Part shown: one piece after another, positions 1 through 5,700 of the stretch
Position numbering within the stretch: position 1 is the first letter of the stretch
How the letters are laid out: every line of letters begins with the position of its first letter
Assembly: GCA_013372875.1 (NCBI GenBank)
Contig: JABXIW010000467.1
Location: 1-7,661 of the forward strand
Direction: 5' to 3'
Source: Gammaproteobacteria bacterium
GTDB taxonomy: Bacteria; Pseudomonadota; Gammaproteobacteria; Enterobacterales; Kangiellaceae
Length of the DNA: 7,661 nucleotides
Notes under the pieces: model-generated
Databases searched by the model: none
Seen by the model: the letters and a program-made list of their open reading frames with translations, nothing else
What the model was told of the DNA's origin: nothing
Position numbers and translations under genes: made by a program

Positions 1-7
1 TGGATTA

Positions 8-26
8 GACCATGGTCGTAATGGTC
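8..26. repeat. 10-bp palindrome plus repeated half-site before the lipoprotein gene
   Basis: GACCATGGTC at 8-17 is a perfect palindrome, and its right half, ATGGTC, recurs at 21-26. It lies about 30-50 nt upstream of the lipoprotein start, where an operator could sit. Only 58 bases precede the gene, no clear -35/-10 pair is visible, and a 10-bp palindrome can occur by chance. The regulatory role is a guess. Confidence 0.2.
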
Positions 27-45
27 ACTATTAGAATTACATTTT

Positions 46-52
46 GAGAGGA
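46..52 (+). promoter_or_regulatory. Ribosome binding site of the lipoprotein gene
   Basis: GAGAGGA ends 6 nt before the ATG at 59, a normal Shine-Dalgarno spacing. It overlaps the in-frame TTG at 44, so it argues for the ATG at 59 as the start and against the TTG. Confidence 0.75.
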
Positions 53-58
53 ATCGCA

Positions 59-238
59 ATGAGACAAGTATCTCTGGCGCTTATATTACTTACGACTTTA
101 GCAGGCTGTCAGCTGACAAATGTGGAAGGTGAAATTGACGACGTAAAAGTAAAAGTCAGCACAAATGATGACAATCATGGGCCGCATGGCAATGGTAGCT
201 TTTGCCCCCCTGGTCAAGCTAAAAAAGGCAACTGCTAA
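59..238 (+). CDS. Small lipoprotein, 59 aa, function unknown
   Basis: Begins with a short lipoprotein signal peptide: M-R, a hydrophobic stretch (residues 4-14), then the lipobox L-A-G-C with the lipidated Cys at residue 17. Signal peptidase II should cut before this Cys, and Gln at +2 favours sorting to the outer membrane over inner-membrane retention. The mature part is only about 43 residues. It is acidic at first (EIDDVKVKVSTNDD), then rich in Gly, His and Asn, and ends in a compact tail FCPPGQAKKGNC whose two Cys could form a disulfide. Similar Cys-Pro-Pro-Gly-Gln-Ala-Lys-Lys-Gly tails occur in other short exported hypothetical proteins of gammaproteobacteria (from memory). The start is the ATG at 59, not the in-frame TTG at 44, because of the well-placed ribosome site and the canonical signal peptide. 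It converges on amt across a shared terminator. No function can be assigned. Confidence 0.8.
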   Translation: MRQVSLALILLTTLAGCQLTNVEGEIDDVKVKVSTNDDNHGPHGNGSFCPPGQAKKGNC

Positions 239-273
239 AGCGGCTTGTATATCGGTTTGAAGCAAACAGTTTA

Positions 274-304
274 AAAAAAGAGCGGTTTGATGCCGCTCTT
301 TTTT
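274..304. terminator. Bidirectional intrinsic terminator between the lipoprotein gene and amt
   Basis: A 12-bp perfect stem (274-285 with 293-304) has the GC-rich core GAGCGG/CCGCTC, a 7-nt loop, and A/T runs on both outer sides. Read on + it ends in a T run after the lipoprotein stop at 238. Read on - it follows the amt stop codon at 313-315 within 10 nt and also ends in T's. It should therefore serve both convergent genes. Confidence 0.9.
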
Positions 305-312
305 CGATTAAT

Positions 313-1533
313 TTAATCTTCGTTAGTAGACGATATTTTATGAATCGCTAAATCCGCACCATTAAACTCGTCTTCTTCTGAAAGCCTTAAACCTGTTAAA
401 GCGTTGATTGCGCCATAGACCACAAGAGCACCTAAAACCGCAATGGAAATGCCAAGAAATGTCCCTAAAACTTGAACCGCGAAGCTAACACCGCCCATTC
501 CACCAAATCCACTTTGACCAAAAACTCCTGCAGCGATCCCGCCCCAAGCACCACATACTCCATGCAAAGGCCACACACCCAGTACGTCATCGATTTTGGT
601 TCGGTTTTGCAGGTATGTAAACAGATACACAAACAAAACCCCGGCAACAGCACCTGTCACTAATGCACCAAGCGGATGCATTAAATCTGACCCCGCGCAA
701 ACCGCAACCAAACCGGCCAAAGGGCCATTGTGAATAAAGCCAGGGTCATTTTTACCCGCAAGTAATGAAGCTACGATACCTCCAACCATTGCCATCAACG
801 AGTTCATCGCCACTAAGCCACTGATTCCAGAAAGAGTTTGAGCGGACATAACGTTGAAACCAAACCAACCAACACAGAGAATCCAAGCCCCAAGTGCCAA
901 AAATGGGATATTAGATGGAGCGAAGTTCGTATGCTTTCCTGCGCGGATACGACCTCTACGCATCCCTAAAAAAGTAACAGCCACCAGCGCAATCCATCCA
1001 CCAACGCCGTGCACAACGACCGAACCTGCAAAATCGTGAAAACCATAACCAAAGGTACTTTCAAACCAAGCTTGAACACCAAAGTTTCCATTCCAGATGA
1101 TTCCTTCAAATAGCGGATATACTATGCCGACAGTGAAAAATGTTGCGATTAGAATCGGATAAAAACGAGCTCGCTCCGCGATACCACCAGAAACAATAGC
1201 AGGAATCGCCGCAGCGAAGGTCAGTAAGAAAAAGAACTTAACCAACTCGTAGCCATTATCTTGAGATAAGGTTTGAGCATCAGAAAAGAACGTGCCGCCA
1301 TAAGCAACCCAATAACCAATAAAAAAGTAAGCAATCGCAGAAATACCAAAATCGGCAATAATTTTAACGAGTGCGTTTACTTGGTTCTTTTGGCGCACGG
1401 TTCCCACTTCAAGAAAAGCAAAACCAGCATGCATCAAAAAAACCATGATGGCACCCAATAATAGAAAAAGTGTATCGGAACTTTGTGTGAGAGTTTGTAC
1501 AACGCCATGTACCTGATCGGCAGTTACACTCAT
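313..1533 (-). CDS. amt: Ammonium transporter, Amt/MEP/Rh family (406 aa)
   Basis: Inner-membrane channel for uptake of ammonium/ammonia when nitrogen is scarce. About 11 hydrophobic segments are visible (roughly residues 22-42, 55-79, 97-115, 125-146, 168-190, 208-227, 235-259, 267-282, 286-308, 319-339 and 352-380), as in Amt proteins. The family signature DFAGSVVVHGVGG (167-179) gives the conserved Asp167 and pore His175. The second pore histidine is His324 in WPLHGVCG. Likely gate/recruitment aromatics are Phe106, Trp147 and Phe226. The cytoplasmic tail (381-406, LRLSEEDEF...) is the short acidic type that contacts PII proteins. Start: an in-frame ATG exists upstream at 1596, but the ATG at 1533 has a good ribosome site and begins the normal Amt N-terminus. 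With it the protein lacks the cleaved signal peptide of E. coli AmtB. There is no adjacent glnK, so PII control, if any, is in trans. Transcription is probably sigma-54 dependent. Confidence 0.95.
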   Translation of the reverse strand: MSVTADQVHGVVQTLTQSSDTLFLLLGAIMVFLMHAGFAFLEVGTVRQKNQVNALVKIIADFGISAIAYFFIGYWVAYGGTFFSDAQTLSQDNGYELVKFFFLLTFAAAIPAIVSGGIAERARFYPILIATFFTVGIVYPLFEGIIWNGNFGVQAWFESTFGYGFHDFAGSVVVHGVGGWIALVAVTFLGMRRGRIRAGKHTNFAPSNIPFLALGAWILCVGWFGFNVMSAQTLSGISGLVAMNSLMAMVGGIVASLLAGKNDPGFIHNGPLAGLVAVCAGSDLMHPLGALVTGAVAGVLFVYLFTYLQNRTKIDDVLGVWPLHGVCGAWGGIAAGVFGQSGFGGMGGVSFAVQVLGTFLGISIAVLGALVVYGAINALTGLRLSEEDEFNGADLAIHKISSTNED

Positions 1534-1542
1534 TATGTTTAT

Positions 1543-1546
1543 CTCC
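1543..1546 (-). promoter_or_regulatory. Ribosome binding site that fixes the amt start
   Basis: On the - strand GGAG (within CGGAGA) lies 9 nt before the ATG at 1533. No comparable site precedes the upstream in-frame ATG at 1596, and the 21 extra residues it would add do not look like Amt sequence or a signal peptide. Confidence 0.7.
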
Positions 1547-1589
1547 GTTATTTGTAGCGCACTCATCCTGTGCATCAAAGTTAAACTCA

Positions 1590-1615
1590 TCACCAATTTG
1601 GTGAATGAAATTCAC
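1590..1615 (-). repeat. Overlapping small hairpins in the amt leader
   Basis: TCACCAATTTGGTGA (1590-1604) is a near-perfect dyad. GTGAAT/ATTCAC (1601-1606 and 1610-1615) forms a second one that shares the GTGA(A) arm, so only one of the two can form fully. Both lie just inside the predicted transcript start (about 1619-1622). They may affect mRNA stability or be incidental. Confidence 0.3.
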
Positions 1616-1629
1616 AAAGCGTCTAATAT

Positions 1630-1645
1630 AGCAATTACCGTTCCA
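1630..1645 (-). promoter_or_regulatory. Sigma-54 (RpoN) promoter for amt
   Basis: On the - strand the sequence TGGAACGGTAATTGCT matches the -24/-12 consensus TGGCACG-N4-TTGCW at every fixed position except one (A for C). The required 10 nt lie between the GG and GC dinucleotides. Transcription would begin near 1619-1622, giving a leader of about 85-90 nt. A sigma-54 promoter is expected for a nitrogen-regulated transporter, and paired NtrC-like boxes lie upstream. Confidence 0.75.
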
Positions 1646-1698
1646 TAATTTACTCTCCTAACAATTAGGATTTAATTCATTGTTTTATAAAGCCTTAA

Positions 1699-1733
1699 AT
1701 GAAATCAAAAACATTTATTTGTATTGATTTCAT
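1699..1733. repeat. 10-bp perfect inverted repeat in the AT-rich spacer of the amt control region
   Basis: ATGAAATCAA (1699-1708) and TTGATTTCAT (1724-1733) are exact reverse complements around a 15-nt AT-rich spacer. The repeat lies between the putative activator boxes (1743-1780) and the sigma-54 promoter (1630-1645), where a DNA-bending protein or a second regulator could bind. It does not fit the IHF consensus well. Confidence 0.35.
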
Positions 1734-1742
1734 CTATTCAAA

Positions 1743-1780
1743 TGCACCAATGTAGGGTCTATGCACCATTATAACGCGCA
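1743..1780. promoter_or_regulatory. Tandem NtrC (GlnG)-like enhancer boxes upstream of amt
   Basis: Two copies of the NtrC half-site TGCACCA occur at 1743-1749 and 1762-1768, a 19-bp period. The NtrC consensus is TGCACCA-N5-TGGTGCA. In each box the left half is perfect and the right half matches at 4 of 7 positions (GGGTCTA and ACGCGCA). They lie roughly 120-160 bp upstream of the predicted sigma-54 start, a usual distance for such enhancers. This fits activation under nitrogen limitation. The weak right halves make it a probable rather than certain call. Confidence 0.5.
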
Positions 1781-1822
1781 CAACATGTACGCGTTTAATT
1801 AGTAAACTCTGACCATAAACGC

Positions 1823-1850
1823 AAAAAAGCCACCTCATATAGAGATGGCT
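1823..1850 (-). terminator. Intrinsic terminator of the rhs-immunity operon
   Basis: In the - strand transcript AGCCATCTC pairs with GAGGTGGCT (9 bp including one U-G pair) around a 5-nt loop (TATAT), followed directly by six T's (1828-1823 on -). It lies about 30 nt past the immunity gene stop codon and upstream of the amt control region, so it separates the toxin operon from amt. Confidence 0.85.
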
Positions 1851-1881
1851 CATACATTAAATTTCTAACTAAATGATAAAT

Positions 1882-2781
1882 TTATCGTGTGATCTTGCCT
1901 GCTTTTACATCTTCTAGCCAACGTCCTTCAACGAGATATGGAGGAAGCCAACCGGTTTCAACAGATAAACGATGACCTTTGTCGTACCACATACAAGCCA
2001 TGCCAAGCAGAGGGAAATTAATGAAAGTGCGGATGCCTATCCTATCTGGTCCTAATTCTCTAAGATGATATTTCTCTTGAAACTGTAGATTTTTGACTAG
2101 CACTTCCTCAAAGTCATAGCCAATGTTAGTAGTTAGCGCAGCGAAGGTTTCTAGGATCCCCATCGCAATTTCCAACGCCCAGTTATCTCCTTGAGCTACC
2201 GCTGCGTCCATTGCTGCAACCAGCTTATCAGGATAATCCGATGTGCGGTTGTGGAACGACTGAATTACGTCTACTAGCATATAAGACAGCTCACCCGCTT
2301 TGGTAGAGCTCTGTCTCATCAAAGAAATCGGAAAGTTTGCCAACACATCCATGCTAGCTTTGTCACGGACGATGACAGAGGTAAAATAGGCATCTAACCA
2401 CATTGAAGGACAAATGAAGCCTGTTTTTAAAATACCTTCGCCTTTCCATGTTACTTCAGGATAGCCGAGGATCTTTATGGTTAATTCATCACTGGGATGT
2501 ATTGCAAGGCTATGATAACAAGCACTCATCAACGAAGTTTCGTAAAGGCGTAATGTACAAATTTTTTCGTCTTCACATGAAGCTTGATACCACGTAAACC
2601 AGCGCACTTGCTCGAATGCATAATCTCCAAAGCTAATCAAGTTCTCTCGCCTAATTTTGAGCCCTTCTTTTCTTTTATCTAAGATTCGATTGATATAATC
2701 TTTCTCAGAAGCAATGCTATTATCATCTAACTTGGGCCTTGCTGTACGCTCTATAATTTTGACTGGCTTTTTACCTTGCAT
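1882..2781 (-). CDS. Putative immunity protein, Imm49-like (299 aa), for the Rhs toxin
   Basis: Probable cytoplasmic antidote that binds and blocks the C-terminal nuclease of the Rhs protein encoded just upstream. No signal peptide or membrane segment is seen, which suits a DNase inhibitor. The N-terminus (1-50) is charged; the rest looks mostly helical. The C-terminal two thirds resemble the Imm49 layout: a Trp followed by an Arg-Asp element (W128...VRD138-140) with PISLMR (151-156); a segment near 167-176; DKLVAAMDAA (185-194); FEEVLVKNLQFQEKYH (224-239), like the family's F-N-x-A-L helix; and an ending FPLLGMACMWYDKG (256-269) and WLPPYLVEGRW (278-288), like P-L-x-x-x-x-L-A-x-D-x-G...YLP. 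I did not see the GYWsfEaaA-type block of DUF1911, typical of PoNi immunity proteins. The start at 2781 follows the rhs stop by 17 nt with GAAGGG 11 nt upstream. Family assignment is from memory of the pattern; the immunity role is mainly from position. Confidence 0.7.
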   Translation of the reverse strand: MQGKKPVKIIERTARPKLDDNSIASEKDYINRILDKRKEGLKIRRENLISFGDYAFEQVRWFTWYQASCEDEKICTLRLYETSLMSACYHSLAIHPSDELTIKILGYPEVTWKGEGILKTGFICPSMWLDAYFTSVIVRDKASMDVLANFPISLMRQSSTKAGELSYMLVDVIQSFHNRTSDYPDKLVAAMDAAVAQGDNWALEIAMGILETFAALTTNIGYDFEEVLVKNLQFQEKYHLRELGPDRIGIRTFINFPLLGMACMWYDKGHRLSVETGWLPPYLVEGRWLEDVKAGKITR

Positions 2782-2798
2782 TGTTGAACTAACCCTTC

Positions 2799-5700
2799 TT
2801 AATCAATTTTAAACTCAGCTATTCCTACTTTTATATCTGATGCATCACCTGTTTCCGGAATACTCGCCTTGGTGTGAATATACCGTATCGGAATACCGAA
2901 TGAATATGCATCTCTGATTTTTTTCGCAGCTATTTTTTCTGTCGTTTCATCTTCGTTTTCAGACATTAGCTTAGTGATTTCTTCAGCATATTTACTAGTC
3001 CCTTGCTGATACGCTTCGTTTCCAATTTTTCTACTACCCAAAGGACTGCTCCCCCCTTTGGCCTCAACAATGATAATTTCACCTGGTGGTGGATCTTCCA
3101 CCTCGTAAACCATATCAAAGTCGCCCGGCTTCGAAATTGAGGTTCCAATATCTTTGGGATGAAGCAGCTTAGCATTAGGACGTTTACTCCGGACAAAGTC
3201 ATCCGCGGCCAACTCACCTATTTTTGCAGACTGTTGGTTAATATTACCAATTTGAGCGTTATATCCCTCTTCGCCAGATCGAGCGTCCATTGCCTCTTGA
3301 CGCTCTTTCAAGCATTCATCAATTTTTGCTTTGTTTCTTTCTGTTAGCTCATAATCACTCGTATTGAGTTCAGAGTTTTCTTTATACTCTGCTTTATTTA
3401 GCACAAGATCTTCAGTAAAGATCGTGCAACCTTCTTCCCCGCCAACTTTCTCTGAGTCAAAAACATGCGCATTGACAAACTCCTCAATCCCAACAACATA
3501 CTGCACTTCGTGTCGGCTGCCATCTGAATGATTGATATGACGATAAAAAGTAATCTCGTTTCTTTCGCAATCAATATGGTCTAAATCGTATTCATATCGA
3601 ATATGATTTTTACCTTTGGGTTTTCGGATTTTGACTTGCGAGCGAACGCCATCTTCTCCGACGGATGACTCTTTTGCCGCCTCTAAAATCTGATCGCAAA
3701 CCTCTTGGGGAACGTTGTTTTGCGCCTGATAATCAGCCAGCATTTGCTGTAAGCGTTTTAGCCCTTCTTCACAAAGGAAACCTGTTGGGTCAATCCACTG
3801 GATAGGATTGATTGCATATTGGTAATGGTTAATGCCACCAGCAATAGATATCGGGTCTTGTTGGATAAAACGTCCTAGCTTAGGGTCGTAATACCGAGCG
3901 AGGTTGTAATGTAAGTTGGTTTCTTGGTCGAAATACTGTCCCTGAAAGCGAAGTGGATTTCTCACCTCTTCAACGTCTATAGAAGCAAATCCATGGACAT
4001 CATAACTTGCACTCCAAACGATATTTCCGGCACTGTCTTTTAGTCGCTCCGGTTTACCAACCTGATCACATTCATACAAATAAATTGAGCCATTTTCTAA
4101 CACAGCCAATGGGATGTAGGTTTCTGGTTGATATAAGTACCAACGAAAGCCATCGGCAGTGCGTTCTCCGAGTAAACGCTCACCTTCCCAAAGAAACTCC
4201 GTGATACCATGTTGAGTAATTTTCTTTGTTCTACGGCCTAATGCATCATATTCATAGTGACTAATACTCGAATCACCATGTACTTCTACCAGTTGATTTA
4301 ATGCGTCAAACACACGTTTTTGAACCGTGCCATCGCCTTCTCGTTTAACTTGATTACCTTGTTGGTCGTATTTGTAACGAACACCTGCATAAGCTTCAAT
4401 GCGGTCACTCATTACCTTAGAATCAGCCAAAGCGGGATTTCCAAAGCTATCTGATTCAAATGTTGAAGTCGAACTGGCTTCACTAACCTTTGTAACGTGC
4501 CCGAGGGTATCGTACTGATAGTGAGTTGCCCCTGCAGTATTATCTAAAATTGAAGAGATTCGGTTTTGTGCATTGTATATGTATTTTTTTTCTCTATCTG
4601 ACCATTGCTGCTCGACTAATCGACCGACACCGTCATAAAGCTTGCTCTCTTTGAAACTCGCAGTTTCAGTGACAGAAAGCCTCCCCATAACATCATATTG
4701 GAACTCAATTTTCGGTAATGAGTCATCGCTAAACCGGATTTCGGAAAGCCTACCATTGGTGTCGTATGAAAAGTTAAGTGACGTCTTGTCAGGCAAGGTT
4801 TGCGAAATACGCTGCCCGACTCGGTTAAACTCTTCACCGATTTCAAATTGACCTTGAATACGCTTAGTTAAATGTCCAAATGAGGAATATTGATACTGTA
4901 GAGTTTGATGACGATTAGAGGCTAAAGTCAATCTTCCACCTAACGTATAGTTAAAGTGATTCTCAACAATATTTTTTCCATTTCCCGCTTTAATATGCTG
5001 AAGAAAGCCAGCATCGTCATAGCGGTATAAAACGGTCCTATCTACAACATCTTTTCGGATGATTCTTCCCATAGAGTCGTATTTGAATTGGCTGTGTAGC
5101 CCATCAAATCCTACGGTACCTGATAGTAAACCTTCGCTGTCGTACAAAAACTCAAACTCTAGACCATCACTTCGAACTAATTTCGTTAGGTTACGTTGTT
5201 GATCGTACTCGTAGGAAATATGGCTGCCATCAGGGAAGATTACCGCTTCTTGTTGAGCCAAAGCTCCCCATTGATAAGACGTGACACCTTCTGGTGTCTG
5301 TATCTGTGCAACACGACTAAACTCGTCATAAGCGTACTCTTCACTGTAACCGACTTTGTCTTCGTCGTTGAAATATCTTATCGATGTGCGGCGTCCGTAA
5401 TCATCATAGGAAATCTGGGCAACACATCCATCGGGATACGCAATCCCATTAACTAAATCGGTAGCGCCATAACTGTAACGAAGTAAAGTGCCATCTACTT
5501 CATGAGCGACTAATCTTTGTTGTTTATCCCACCACCAACGGCTCTTCTTACCATCTTCAGACTCTCTCTTTACGACTTGACCATGTTTATCGTATTCATA
5601 CTCCGTTACGCAACCTAGAGCATCGATATCCCACACTCGTTGGCCAAGACTGTTGTAATAGGCCTTTTCAAGATCACCATCAGGAGATACCGTTTTTACA

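Noticed and set aside
44..58. TTG start giving a 64-aa lipoprotein
   Set aside because: The TTG overlaps the ribosome site of the ATG at 59, and the extra residues spoil a normal lipoprotein signal start.
1534..1596. N-terminal extension of Amt by 21 residues
   Set aside because: No ribosome site for the ATG at 1596, and the extension is neither a signal peptide nor Amt-like. The ATG at 1533 has GGAG at proper spacing.
1773..1795. AACGCG ... CGCGTT inverted repeat upstream of the NtrC-like boxes
   Set aside because: Arms of only 6 bp around an 11-nt spacer, overlapping a proposed NtrC box; not distinguishable from chance.
3570..3600. Possible HNH nuclease motif (YDLDHID) in the unassigned toxin segment
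   Set aside because: Only one Asp-His pair is seen. The spaced Asn and second His of an HNH/beta-beta-alpha-Me fold are not recognisable around it.
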